Origin: Chara braunii
Lineage: Eukaryota; Streptophyta; Charophyceae; Charales; Characeae
Assembly: GCA_003427395.1 (NCBI GenBank)
Contig: BFEA01000318.1
Location: 1,617,683 to 1,681,682, forward strand
DNA: 64,000 nucleotides
Reading direction: 5' to 3'
In this document: piece after piece, positions 46,818 to 58,097 of the stretch
How the letters are laid out: each line of letters begins with the position of its first letter
How positions within the stretch are numbered: the stretch's first letter is position 1
Position numbers and translations under genes: made by a program
The notes under the pieces: generated by a model
The model's database searches: none
The model's input: the letters and a program-made list of their open reading frames with translations, nothing else
What the model was told of the DNA's origin: nothing

Positions 46818-47915
46818 ATATCTGCTCGGGAATTCTGGCGTGCACATTCGCACACCCATTCCTAGTCCTACATAAAATTCATGGGGTTTTCCAAGACCAT
46901 TTTGGGGATGCTCATCCACAAAAGGACCCGTCATCGGGAAGTACACCCGCGAGTTTCAAAAGTTTTTTATTGTTGAACCAAATTCTTAGCGCGTTCGCTA
47001 AGGCACGCGTAATTCCTACGTAAAATTGAAGAAAAATAAAATTTAAAAAATATGAAAAGCACTTCAAAGTAGGTGCCCATTCCTCCCATGCACTATCCAT
47101 CGGTCAGATAAGAAAATGACGGTACTCCAAAAAACTTTGAATGGTTGAAAAGAAAAGAGTAGTAGAACCGAGGGCTTCATAAGTTTATTCAAGCCCATAA
47201 GTTGGTACAAAACATATATAATGTTCATGGGGTTCAAAAATTATGTGATCCGCTGATCGTATGTAGGTGGGTATGTGAAATATATGTTGTCTCAAAAGAA
47301 GAGGATGAGAGAAATGAAGGAGGAGAGAAGAGAGGAAGAGGAGGAGGAAGAAGATAATATGTGTAGCCCAACATATCAACAAGCAGAGGAAGACATGTTC
47401 CACCAAGTTCGGGTTTCGCTCGCTATGTTAATGCCAACCCCCAATTATCATATCCTCACGAGGCGCTGTGCTTTCTTTCACACCAGTAGAGAGGGATTGA
47501 GTACGTTGAGTGTGTGGTTGTCTTCCAGGTGACATCATCAAGGTCTCGATCGATCGATTTCGCCGAGTTATTGGTGCTCTGCCCGACCGTAATCAACGAG
47601 AAATGGAGGAGGCGGTGGTTGATGCCTTTGGAAAGGGAGTAGGGGAAAGTGATCAGTCGGTTCATCACCAAGATCGATGAAGTGGACGGTCCGGTGAGCA
47701 TGGGGGAATCGGTGATTGTGTCGGGGGAGGGAGGCAAGGTACTCGACGTAAAGGGTGGGGATGATGCTAAGGATGTGGTCACGAAGGGGCTCATAATCTT
47801 CCACAACGGGTAAGGTCCCAGAGATGATGCAATACAACTCCATGTGGTTGTACTATCTCCATGTGACGCTAAAGAGGAGGATATGGAGGAGGAAACAGGA
47901 GGAGGAAAGAGGGTC
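46818..47915. repeat. 1.1-kb direct duplication, unit D1
   Basis: Colinear with 48308-49424. It starts TATCTGCTCGGGAA and ends near GACGCTAAAGAGGAGGATATGG. Shared internal landmarks include TCTCGATCGATCGATTTC and CTCAAAAGAAGAGGATGAGAG. Identity is roughly 80% by eye. Short frames on both strands carry no known domain. Confidence 0.75.
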
Positions 47916-48060
47916 AGAGTGGAGATGGAAGAGGTCAGTCGTTGCTGCCAATTCATTACCATAATCTTCGCCAACTGTATCTTTTATCCCTATTCCCAAC
48001 CCTAACCCCTAACCCCTGTACAACCTTGGGCATCTAAATTAGAGGAGCTCTCCGGTCCTA

Positions 48061-48276
48061 CCGTAGTGGTTGTCGTGTCGAACACGATAATTCCTACTAG
48101 AGGCGGCACCATCATGTTCGACATGATCAGTCCCTCCACTTCTCAAGCCCATGACTGAATAGCACGTAGCCGAGGTGGTCGTCTCGTCGAATACAGCCGA
48201 CTGGATAGCGCCATGCCAGACCATCGTGGTTATTGTATCCAACACGATCGTCGTGTTGAACACGACAACCACCGTG
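48061..48276. repeat. Inverted repeat between D1 and D2
   Basis: Arms CGTAGTGGTTGTCGTGTCGA (within 48061-48087) and TCGTGTTGAACACGACAACC (within 48247-48276) pair in inverted orientation around a 160-bp loop that holds further GTCGTG/CACGAC pieces. The short direct repeat AACCCCTAACCCCT near 48000 lies just upstream. Confidence 0.6.
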
Positions 48277-48307
48277 GTGTGGTGCTATAAAACCCTGGTC
48301 TAGTGAA

Positions 48308-49424
48308 CTATCTGCGCGGGAACTTGGGCGCACGAATTCCCACACCCATTCCTATTTTTACAGAAAATTCCTAGGGTTTTCCAATACGATTTTGGGGACG
48401 CTCATGCACAAAAAGGACCCATCACTGGGAAGTACGCCCACAAGTTCTAGAAGTTCCCAACCATCGAACCAAATTCCTAGCAGCGAGTTCGTTAAGGCCT
48501 GCGTGATTCCTACATAAAGCTCAAGGAAAACAAAATTTAAAAAATATGAAAAGCACTTCAAAGTGTAGAGGCCCCGACGACTATTGATCACATGCATTAT
48601 TCGTCAGACAAAAAAGAAAATGAAGGCACCCCAAAAACCTATTTATGTCCGAAAAGAAAAGAGTATTAGAACACAGGGCTTCAAAAGTTCGTTCAAGCAC
48701 AAAAGTTGGTACGTCACATATGTGACTTTCAAGGAGTTTCAAAAATATGCGATCTCCTGATCGTATGCATACGTGTTTGTGAAAAATATTTTGTCTCAAA
48801 AGAAGAGGATGAGAGAAATGGAGGAGGAGAGATGAGAGGCGGAGAAGGAAGAAGAAAATAAGTGTAGCCCAACGTATCAACAAGCACAGGAAGACACGTG
48901 CAACCAAGTTGGAGTTCCGCTCGATGTGTTGACACAAACTTTAAATTATCATATCCTTACGAGGCGCTCCACTTTCTTCCACACCGATAGAGATGGATTG
49001 AGTACATTGAGTGTTTGGTTGTCTTCCATGTGACATCATCAAGGTCTCGATCGATCGATTTCACCGACTTACTGGTGCTCTGCCTGGTCAGAATCAACGA
49101 GAAAGTGGGGAGGCGGCTGATCAGGCCAAAGGAAAGGGACTGGGGGAAAGTGATGGGTTGTTTCATGACCGTTGATCACCAAGATCGACGAAGTGGACGA
49201 TCTGGTGAGCGTGGGGGAATCGGTGATTGGGTTGGGGGAGGGCAACAAGGTACTCGGCTCAAAGGGTGGGGATGGTACGAAAGGTGTGGTCGAGGAGGGA
49301 CTCATAATCTTCCACAGCGGGGAAGGTCCCGAAGATGATGCAATAGACCTCCATGTAGCTGTACTGTCTCCATGCGACGCTAAAAAAAAACATATGGAGG
49401 AGGAAAGAGGGGGGGGGGGAGAGG
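48308..49424. repeat. 1.1-kb direct duplication, unit D2
   Basis: Second unit of the pair, starting TATCTGCGCGGGAA. The offset from D1 is about 1,490 bp. It ends in A-rich then G-rich low complexity at 49380-49430. The pair could be LTR-like ends of a short element or a segmental duplication. Confidence 0.75.
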
Positions 49425-49796
49425 GGATGAAATTCACACATCAGGCGAACTGAACAATGACGATAGAAGAGCTGGGTGGCGAAAATGCGGTAGTCAGGGG
49501 GAGAGTCGACATGGGGGAGGGGAGAGAAGGAAAGGTAATCAAAAGGGTGGCGGAAGACGGGACTTGGGCGGAGCGCAAGAGCAGGGAGGAGGATAAGGCC
49601 GAATTGCGGAGGGGGCAATAGCGGAGGGAGATGGTGATCGAGATCGGCGGTGGTGGCGGGAGGATTTTGTGCCATCGTGGTGGCTAGTGGCTTCCTCAGG
49701 AAGCTCAAGATTCCATGCAGAATCAGCTGGTCTGGCTAACTGTGAACTCGTTGGGGACGCTTCGTGATGTTGGAGCTGGAATGACTCTCTGTGCTA

Positions 49797-50290
49797 CTAT
49801 GTCGATGACTCATCTTCCTCTTCTTCGACTTTAGATGTGAACTCAACTTTTGCTTCTTCTTCTTTGTCCTCTTCATCCTGGTCGAGAAACACTATCGTCT
49901 CGGGATCGTCGCCTGATGACATCTCTGCATTATCACGACGAGTTGCCCCAAAATCCACCAGCTTCGAGCGATTAGGAGATAGCTCATCTAGGTCTAGGAA
50001 GTTCCAGGTGTCTGGATCATTCACGTTCATGAACTGCCCAACTTCTTTCGTACAACCCGCCGAGATAACCGTGGGCGTTAGTGTTCGCTCAAAGATCACC
50101 GACTCTGTCTGGTTTGGATTGCTCAGATTGAAATGGATGATATCGACGGGCAAATCGTCGACGATCTGTGCCAGAAATACGAAGATTTCGTTTGCGACAC
50201 TTGCTCCTTTGTCTCGCTCAACCTCACCATAATTAGGCTCTTTCTTCGGTTCTGGATTGTTCCACGGGATCACTTCTTCACTTGCAGGAG
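49797..50290 (-). CDS. Acidic reading frame downstream of RNase H
   Basis: An open frame of about 165 codons directly continuing from the RNase H tail (TNVDELICLHRSDKT). It is rich in Asp, Glu, Asn and Pro and ends in a Glu-rich run (KEEEAKVEFTSKVEEEEDES). There is no HHCC zinc finger or DDE core, so this is not integrase. It may be a linker or extra domain retained in this element or a replacement of the integrase region. Function unknown. Confidence 0.35.
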
Positions 50291-50811
50291 TTTTGTCAGA
50301 CCGATGCAAACATATCAATTCGTCAACGTTCGTGTGCCGCTCATGCTTTCGATGAAGGATGTCAAATTTAATGCTCTTCAACGTGGTGGCTTATCGTCCC
50401 ATCATACCCGAGTAATCTTTGGACTTCTTCAAGGCCAGGAGAGGCTTGTGATCCGTAACGAGAGTGAACATACGACTGTATAAGTATGCTCGAAAATGAC
50501 TAATATCTCATAGAGTGATGAAACTGTTACACTCCCCTGATTGAGCCAAGTAGTTTCTTTTGCAGGCAGGTACAATCTTTGAAGTGTATTTCACCATGTG
50601 TTCCAGACCATTTGGTCCCACCTGGGCCAAGATCGTGGAGATCACGGCGGGATGCGAGTCGGTGATAAGAATAAAAGGTTTTTCTGGGTCCGACATTTTA
50701 AGAATAGGGGCCGACATCGCACTGTGGAGTCCAGATCAACGACTGGTCTTTCTTCAACAAATTTGTGAGGGGTCTCGCAATCTCCGCAAGCCCCTTAATA
50801 AACTCCGATAG
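50291..50811 (-). pseudogene. Gypsy RNase H domain, third element
   Basis: Minus-strand frames show FILITDSHPAVISTILAQV (N-terminal Asp block, ORF 50508-50717), then FRAYLYSRMFTLVTDHKPLL and YSGMMGR with a stop after it, then FDILHRKHERHTNVD, which ends RNase H. Only a few stops interrupt it, so this copy is younger than the relics at 8-9 kb and 33-34 kb. Confidence 0.75.
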
Positions 50812-51706
50812 TACGATGCTAGTCCCGAGAACGTGCAAACTTGGGAAAGCGACGTTTGCACTAACACATCCCTTACAACTAATACTTTATGAGGTTTCGA
50901 CACTACCCCGTTAGCTATAACCACGCGACCCAAGAATGAAATCTTTGCCAACTGACACTTCTCAAGAGCAACCTTGAAACCCGTATCTTTCCGCGCATGA
51001 AGTGTCCACTTGATGTGTTGCATGTGTCTTTTTATAGGTGCTTGGGTACACCAAAATATCGATTATATATAAGATCATATAATAGTTAATGATGCTATGC
51101 TTCTGCTAAGTTTTTTGCATGAAGTTTCGGAAAGCTATATTCCTTGCGTGCTGAAAAGTAGTTGGTGCATTTCAGATGTCAGTTGGGCATCTGATCCTAT
51201 GCCAAGTTCCTTAATAAATGACGAATCTGGTTTTTTGACGGTCCTCTTTTTTTACGAGACGGTTATGTGAGCTATGACAGACATCAAACTTGCTGAAAAA
51301 AATGAGCACACCCAATAACATCCAACAGTTCATCAATCTGGGGGAGGGGATAAACATATTTAATCGTCATATCATTCAACTTCTGATAATCAATGCAAAT
51401 ACGGATTCCTCCCGTTTTCTTTGGTTTAATCACCTATGAGAATAACTGAGGTCCGATTGCAGGTTCGATCCATCCATTAGATTCAAACTCTTTAATTCTC
51501 TGAAAAGTGGCAAGCCTCTGTGCTGGAGAATACTGATATGGAGTGCAACTAATCGGTAGATGGTTCATCGTAATTATTTTATGCTCAAGCACATTCGTCA
51601 TACCAATGTCGTGCTCATGCACACTCCATACTACAGTGTATCCATGCAATACATCCTTAAGAAGTTTTTGTATCTCTTTAGAAATATGGGAAGGGACAAT
51701 GACCAT
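50812..51706 (-). pseudogene. Gypsy reverse transcriptase, third element
   Basis: From the N-terminus: EHDIGMTNVLEHKI and GWIEPAIGP (ORF 51434-51706), a stop, then IRICIDYQKLND and YPLPQIDELLD, FFSKFD, NAPTTFQ and, at 51058-51069, YIID in place of YxDD. The first catalytic Asp of the pair is therefore Ile, which would abolish polymerase activity. The thumb follows with ALEKCQLAKISFLGRVV and FSGLASYYRSL (ORF 50754-51023). There are several stops and frameshifts. Confidence 0.78.
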
Positions 51707-52248
51707 TGTAGTAATGCTGAAAATATCGAGTCATATCTCATACGTATTAGAAAAAAGCGGACACATTCCTTCCATGCTTGAAAACACAGGACTGCTTATT
51801 CGGACTGAGAACTTGTAAAGCTGACTATCTCCATTTTCCCCCCCCTCTTTGTCGATTTCAGGGTCAGTAACGCTAGGCGCATTTTTCAATCCCGTGAGCT
51901 CTGTCATTTCACTCACTAGATCTAGAACATTAATGATAGGTGATTCAATATTCTCCTTGACCAATCTTATCCTTGCAGCATCCGTGAGCAACAGTCGAGG
52001 CAAAAAGGCATAAATATTCAACTATTCCATCATATGTTGATATCTCTGTCAGGGATAAAGAGTACCGAGGGGGTTCCAAATAATCTGCCATATCTGCAAT
52101 TTGTAGCATTGGTTCCCCAAGGAAGGAGGCAACATACATAAACTCATGTTCTTGTGAGAGTGAGAAACAAAAGAGGAGGTGGCGGATTTGAGTTGGGCTC
52201 AATACTCTCAGTACTTGGACAAAAAAAGTGTGTCGTTTGTGGGATCAT
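51707..52248 (-). other. Linker between protease and RT, third gypsy element
   Basis: Broken frames (51731-52021 and 51945-52202) with Pro/Glu-rich text, for example VSEMTELTGLKNAPSVTDPE. In position this is the spacer between retropepsin and RT. No domain is recognised. Confidence 0.4.
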
Positions 52249-52840
52249 TCAGAAATATTTTTTTGTTTCTTGAACGAAGACCCGAACGAGCTCATTCCAC
52301 CCTTTTTCAGTCGGCATATGATTTAAGAGTTGTGTGTAACCTCTCTCATCGTATTTATTCTCCTCAGAGGGAAAATTCTTATTGTCACTTCCTTCTGACG
52401 AGCTAACCTCCATTTCATCTAACTTCGTTTCCTGACTAGCCTGAGTTCCGATCATCCCAATTCGTACTAGCTTTTCCATCACCATCATCGGTTTGAGGGG
52501 GTGCATGGAGATACGAAGGGGAACAATTTGTGGCTTACCTCTAGTGTGTATGAGAATCACTTGATGGGAATGGAATTGAAGACCCACACACACAACCATT
52601 GCCCAAGGTAATCCCAACAACAGAGAATATGATTCTACATCGATCACAAATGCATTCACCAACACGTGCACCCGTCCAACCCTGATAGCCACATTTTCGA
52701 TCAACGCTACGATATTCATGGTTTCCTCGTTGGCTGAGACATAGTTGTCTTTTCCAGAGAGGGGAAGAATGCAGTTTAGTCGTCCAGTCTTTCGCAATAT
52801 CGAGCAAGAGTGTAACGATAGATGCACCTCTGTCAATCAA
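52249..52840 (-). pseudogene. Gypsy aspartic protease, third element
   Basis: The active-site segment reads SFIALIDRGASIVTLL, with D-R-G at 52826-52834 where retropepsins need D-S/T-G; the change disrupts the catalytic triad. After a frameshift the frame 52249-52836 continues with AIRVGRVHVLVNAFVID and YSLLLGLPW, the hydrophobic block that ends the protease fold. The remaining 100 residues are acidic linker. Confidence 0.65.
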
Positions 52841-53379
52841 AGCAATGAATGACTTCCCCCAAACTCCGCAATCGCGTTGAACACGTCTTCACAATAAAGG
52901 TCGAGAACGAATGAAATGATTTTTCTAGCATAGGAGATTGCGGTCATGCGAGTAGCTTCGGGCGCCTCTTGCTTTTCCCGAGGATCAACGACATCTGGAG
53001 GATGAGGGGAAGAGGGCGATGATTTCATCGTTTCTTTCTTTTTCCTTAGCATCCTCTGAATGTGTTTATACATGAACGGTTTCTGGTTCTTCTGGCATTG
53101 CTGTAAGAACTTATCGTTTGCAGCTTTCAATATCGTTAGGAGATGGCCTATAGGGACAAAGACTCGAATATCCAAACTTTTTAACGTTTGTAGGACATTG
53201 AATTCTCCCGTCCGGAACTGAGGGTCGGGTTCGGACTTCCGCTCTACCCATTCAAACTCATATTTTGCGGGTCGGGAAACTCTGATCAAGCCATCCAGCT
53301 GAAGGTACTTAGACGGATTGACGACGTCTGTTGCTTTATAGAAAGTACCATATGTTGATGCGATCTGATCGGTGGGCAT
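52837..53379 (-). pseudogene. Gag-pol linker, third gypsy element
   Basis: A 180-codon frame after the zinc knuckle and before the protease. It contains SRPAKYEFEWVERKSEP, a VFVPIGHLL segment, a Lys-rich stretch and, at its end, DVFNAIAEFGGSHSLL, which overlaps the start of the protease in another frame. Similar linkers occur in plant gypsy polyproteins. Confidence 0.5.
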
Positions 53380-53405
53380 GAGCGGGTTCGAGGAAGAGGG
53401 ACTTC

Positions 53406-53567
53406 GTCCTACTTCTTTGACTCCTTCCAGTAGTGTAGCGGCCCTCCCCTGATCAGTGACTACAGGCGGAACTGCAGCGGGCGATTGTCCTACTTCTCTG
53501 ACTCCTTCCAGTAGTGTAGCTGCCCTTCCCTGATCAGTGACTACAGGCGGAACTGTAGGGGGCGATT
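53406..53567 (-). repeat. 81-bp tandem duplication in gag, in frame
   Basis: Units start at 53406 and 53487 and are nearly identical. The length is 27 codons, so the frame is kept and the protein gains a repeated VPPVVTDQGRAATLLEGV segment. Confidence 0.8.
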
Positions 53568-53586
53568 GGTTTCATTTTGGAAGGGG

Positions 53587-53628
53587 ACAATCCCAGGCAA
53601 AATGTTCGGGCTGCGTACAATTGTAGCA
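53587..53628 (-). pseudogene. Gag CCHC zinc knuckle
   Basis: The minus-strand codons read CYNCTQPEHFAWDC, a complete C-x2-C-x4-H-x4-C motif, the nucleic-acid-binding knuckle of retrotransposon gag. A stop codon directly precedes it, so the gag frame is broken here. Confidence 0.85.
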
Positions 53629-53639
53629 TTATACTCCGC

Positions 53640-54500
53640 CTAGGGAAGCGGCGGCCCGATGGGGCACATATGGAGCAGGGAGAGCGACTTGCATGGGCGG
53701 TGTAGGAAGCAAGGGGTAAGAAGGGGAGGGATTAGCTTGCGGTGCTCAGGATGCATTCACTCCGGTCTTCGTGATGATAAGTTTCCGCAAGACTTTCTCC
53801 AGTCGATCAATCTGAGAAGTCTGCGTCTGTATCAGGTGATTCATCCACTTTGATTGTCAGGAGGTGGCAATGTGAATCATGTGAGCCAGATGAAGATTGG
53901 TGGTTGGGACTTGTGCTAACGATTGAGGCATGGCAACTGTTACTACATTAACGGACTTGGACAGGGGAGAGGAGGAAGGAGGAGAAGCGACAGAGGAGGG
54001 AATTTGAGGTACATAATCTTGCGGTGGTTCGCCTGGGTTTTCGGGATCGTAACAGTGGTAAGACCGACCAATCGATCATAACCAAGATCGCCTACATCTT
54101 CTATCGTATCAACTAGTACGTCCTTTTCGCTCCGATCTATGTATTTTTCGTGTATGTTGGAAGTCCAACTCGTGTGCCTTTGCGATAATCTCAGACAATC
54201 CGGCCGTTTTGGGAGGGACCTTCTTTTTCAACTTCGCCTTCAGGATCAGATTCCGGAGATGATCTATGAACCAATCTCAGACAACATTTTCCTCCCTTCC
54301 AGACTTATCCAACACAATCGAAAATCTATCTACAAAGTCCAACAACAATTCCCCAGGCTCTTAAGGGCGCCTTTTCAATACAACCATGCGACATCTTCAC
54401 TCACCTCATCGAATCTTGTCAGAAAGGCAGTTTTGAACGTTGCCCAATCTACCCAGCGATGACACTTAAACCACCACTCCCCTTGATGGCCAAAAGTCTG
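53640..54500 (-). pseudogene. Retrotransposon gag, third gypsy element
   Basis: Joined minus-strand frames contain WVDWATFKTAFLTRFDEVSE near 54400-54460, then LLLDFVDRFSIVLDKS, WFIDHLRNLILKAKL and AGLSEIIAKAHELDFQ (54150-54350), the layout of the retrotransposon gag domain. A helical stretch with IDRLEKVLRKLI follows near 53800, then the zinc knuckle. At least two frameshifts or stops break it. Confidence 0.7.
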
Positions 54501-55089
54501 CTTTTCGGGCCGGGTTTAGGGGGAGGTCGCGACCCGTAGTCCCCCCCCCCCCCAAAAAGGCGAGAGAAAGAACTTCTACATTTGTTGGCGCCGTCATTGC
54601 TGACTCTCCCCTAGAAACTCACCGTATTGGCATCCATAAAAAACGTGCCTCCCCGTCACTTGCTTGCGGGCATGAAGGAAAAACAGTAGGCAACTCAAGA
54701 AAATGAATCTCCTTGTATTTATGCGAAGATGCACTCACCTGGAGTTGTAGGGAAATTCTCCTCTTCCTGCCCTGGAGGGCAGAGCGGGCTGAACTTTATC
54801 TCACCGTAGGACAAGGCATATCCACGGAGGCGAGGGTTTCATCTTGGAAAGGAAGTAGAGGGCACAAAATATTCCCCTTTTTTTTGTTTTTTTCCACAAG
54901 TGGAGGGTAGTTTGCAAAACGGACACAAAAAAAATGAAAAATATAATTAAAAAAAAAAAAAAAGACGGGCACAAAAAGCACAAAATATGGATGTATATCT
55001 TTCAATTCTTGTGCGCAAGATTCGTTCTTAATTCGCACTGCTGGTGAGTAGTGGAGAGAGGGAGGGTGTCGGATGAGGCAATTGTGAAC
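54501..55089. other. Region upstream of gag, no recognised LTR
   Basis: In the orientation of the third gypsy element the leader and 5' LTR are expected here. C and A runs (54541-54556 and 54949-54963) are present, but no direct repeat of sequence left of 49797 and no primer-binding site was recognised. Confidence 0.35.
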
Positions 55090-55134
55090 ATACGGCTCTT
55101 GCTGCACTGCTCACCATATGTGCAAAATGAAAAT
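55090..55134. mobile_element. Lone arm of MITE family M1
   Basis: CTTGCTGCACTGCTCACCATATGTGCAAAATG matches the arms of the elements at 2431-2551 and 3208-3304 over its length. The second arm is not evident. Confidence 0.5.
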
Positions 55135-55910
55135 GAATATTCCCCTAAAAAAAGGAACGTGCATAACTATATTTGTTGTGCTTTCCGAAAACGGCGCGTT
55201 TCACCCAAGGCTCGTTTCTCTTTGTGATACCTCAACGCCATCGGGGTCCATAATTTAATTTATTTTTTTTCGTGTATTTTTTTTTTTTTTCGCGTGTCTC
55301 TCGGGTAAAGAGGTACAAAGCCCTTCACAAGTCGGGGCAGGCTTCAGACCCCTTCAGAGGTCATGGTAGTTACTGCTACCAGTAGTACAGATGCCTTTTC
55401 TGAAAATCGTCCTACCGGCCCCACTGACTTTTGGCCATCGGGGGGAGCGATGGTTTAAACCAATCATGAGTGGAATTATTACAAGCAGTGTGATCACCCG
55501 AGGGATATCATCCACGTCATAACCCTGAGCCTCTACAGCTTTGAGCCATGCCTCGGGATGTGTGTGATGAGGATAAAATGGAAAGGCGGTTGGAATGCTT
55601 ACCATTTTTTTTATTTTTTATTTTTTTTTAATGAGCTCCAATCTATTCATGAGGAGCAACACGGCTGGGAACTGGGCCCAACGTCCCTTATCAGAAAACA
55701 AAAATGAGTTATCCAGGCCATTACCCGACTTCAGTTAAGAACAATTGAAGAAAAGGAGAAACTCAGAAACATTCGTGGTCTATTATTCAAACTCTACCAA
55801 GTCACTAGAATATGTGTGTCAAAAAGTCTCCCAACCACGAATCAGATAGGTGAAACCTATTCAATCCACCTACGACCACCACCAACAAGGTTGTTTTCAG
55901 CACGAATTGA
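55135..55910. other. Stretch without recognised genes
   Basis: T-rich runs near 55259-55290 and 55605-55630. A minus-strand frame at 55354-55605 (83 codons, containing HTHPEAWLKAVEAQGYDVDDIP) has a protein-like start but no family is recognised. Confidence 0.3.
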
Positions 55911-56093
55911 AGCTCTTGCAGGCCTCATGCTCCCATCAGGTTAGGTTATAGAGTCGCACCACCTTGCTCCAGCACCGACCAGCGACCACTGAGACGGCCC
56001 CTGCAAACAGCCCCCCACGTCTCTACCAGGCCTCACGCCCCCACTAAGCTAGGTCACAGAGTTGCGCCACTAAGTTCCGACCAGCGTTGCTCT
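55911..56093. repeat. Diverged tandem pair, period about 110 bp
   Basis: CAGGCCTCATGCTCCCATCAGG...GACCAGCG and CAGGCCTCACGCCCCCACTAAG...GACCAGCG are two related units; the shared GAGTCGCACCACC / GAGTTGCGCCACT block confirms the alignment. Confidence 0.6.
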
Positions 56094-56962
56094 AGCATCG
56101 GTCTTCGAGGGCCACCGAATTTTCAACCACCCTTCTCAGGATCACAGATGACTTGCTAGATAGCACCTATTCCTACAACCTCCTCGAGAGGCAAACCAAA
56201 TGGAAAGAAATAATAAAATGGATGTTAGAATTCTTCAAGAGAGATCGCCTCTCCCTCCCCCTACCCCTCTCTGTACCCCTCCCCCCTCAGCCCTACACTG
56301 CCTCCGTCGAGGCGAGTCACCCACTCTCCCTCGACCCCAATATAGGACCAACCCTCTACCCCTCTTTCCCTGGAGCACGCAATTCCCACCTAAAGCATGC
56401 CCCCCCTTCTCCAACAAGGAATGAGTAGAACAAAACTCATTCCTCTACTCGCCTGTTATGTGTCTCCTTTGCCCATTTCTGCCTCCGCTGGGACTGATGT
56501 TGACCCACATACCAGCCCCTGTCCCAGAATAGGGCAACCCCCTACTCCGCCCCTACCCTCTTTGAGACATTCACCCCCCACCTTGTGATGCCCCAACAAG
56601 ATAGAGCTCCCCCAACCCCATTCTTACCGTTCAACCCTCCGGGAACGATCTGATCCAGCTGACGACAAATATTGATGACACACTTACCAAAATGTCGATC
56701 ACAGTTTGGAAAAGCAGGGCCTCTTCAAAACTCTGCAATAACCCCCGAAAACACCCTACGTCTTTAAGAACAACCCACTAAAAAAAGTGCATGGCGGCAG
56801 TAAGACTATTACAATTATTCGCCTGACCCTTGCACCAACCAACGTTTGGCAGCTCCCACCATATGCACATATCACCAATTTATTAGAAGAAAAAAATTAA
56901 TTATCGGAGAGATTCTGAAGTTTTCAGGTTCCAATATTAGAAAATGATGATAGAAACTTTAC
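56094..56962. other. C-rich stretch, no recognised gene
   Basis: Pyrimidine-rich, Pro- and Ser-coding frames (56153-56588) reflect base composition. No motif is recognised. Confidence 0.4.
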
Positions 56963-57135
56963 TTGGAACTTTTAAAAATTATACTTGAAATTCAAGGATA
57001 CGTAATTATAGAACAGATCCCTACAAATTATACTGGCGATGAGAATGGATAATATATGTTTATGTGTATGTGTATACATGTAGATGATAATACTTGCTTG
57101 GGACTTTTAGAAATTATAGTTGAAATTCAAGGATA
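56963..57135. repeat. Tandem pair, period about 135 bp
   Basis: A segment with ATTATACTTGAAATTCAAGGATA (56975-57000) recurs at 57111-57135 with one change, followed in both cases by GTGTAYATGTAGATRATAAT-like sequence. Confidence 0.6.
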
Positions 57136-57409
57136 TGTGTATATGTGTGTACATGTAGATAATAATTTGGCTGATCAGAAAATTGAGGATAAGATTGTGA
57201 GTTTATATTTCCAAATTTGAGAAGCTGAATTTATAAGTGTGTAAGCACTAGATTAGAGCAAGAATATTGAAAATTAGAAGATACAAAATTAAAATCAACA
57301 AAATCAATATGAAAAGGCAGTCGACACGAAGAGCGTCACATATGTTGGCACAAAATTCTCTTGCTCCATCGCCGCTATCATTATTGCTCCGCTACCTGCT
57401 TCTGTGTCT

Positions 57410-57970
57410 TTAACCGGTGAACCAGCTCAAACGAACACTTGAAACCGCCAGCTCTTTTTGACGCTCCATCTTGGAACAAGCCTCCCTCCTCCCACTCCTT
57501 ATGAGAAGATGCTCCTCACTTTCTGTCCGCGCTCCCCAACCAACCTTCACTAGATTCTCGTTGGAACACAGGAGCAGGGCCACAACCATGCCCAAGATCT
57601 CATGAAGACTATCCAAATCACCCCGACAGCCTCCTCTTCTTCTGGCGTGTCCACCCGCAACACCACATAAATGAAGCACGAAGCAAGAGACCTCTTCAGC
57701 CTAGGTTATCAAGGTTGGAAGAACCCTCAACCGAAGCATCACGTCTATGGTTGCGCTAGACAAAACCAATGGAACCTCGCTTCATCACTTGTCGCCATAA
57801 TCCCAATTGTCCACATCAACTCCTCGATATTCCTCGCAGGGAGTCGTGCCGACAAGGCGCCACCAACTCACGAACCGGCCCATGTCGATAGTGGAGCGGC
57901 GCGACGCTCCCAGTTGCGCTGCCATTACCTGGGGAGCAGGAACATTAGCGTTGGCCATGACTACCTCCGC
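57410..57970 (-). other. Possible gag-like frames, unrecognised
   Basis: A minus-strand frame starting near 57957 (MANANVPAPQVMAAQ) and, after a frameshift, the 89-codon frame 57410-57679 look protein-like but match no family I can name. A longer plus-strand frame (57671-58180) over the same sequence is equally unsupported. The start resembles plant retrotransposon gag N-termini only in composition. Confidence 0.2.
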
Positions 57971-58097
57971 TCTTGGCTCTGCGTATCTATTTTGAGTGAC
58001 GAGGGGGCTCCTTTGGTTCGAACGAGACGAAGCTCGTCCTCTCGCCAGCTCGTCTCGCTCTTACCAGAACCAACACGTGTCGGCTCCATACCAACGT

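Noticed and set aside
47988..48018. Interstitial telomere (CCCTAA-like repeats)
   Set aside because: Only two to three imperfect units (CCCTAAC); too short to claim.
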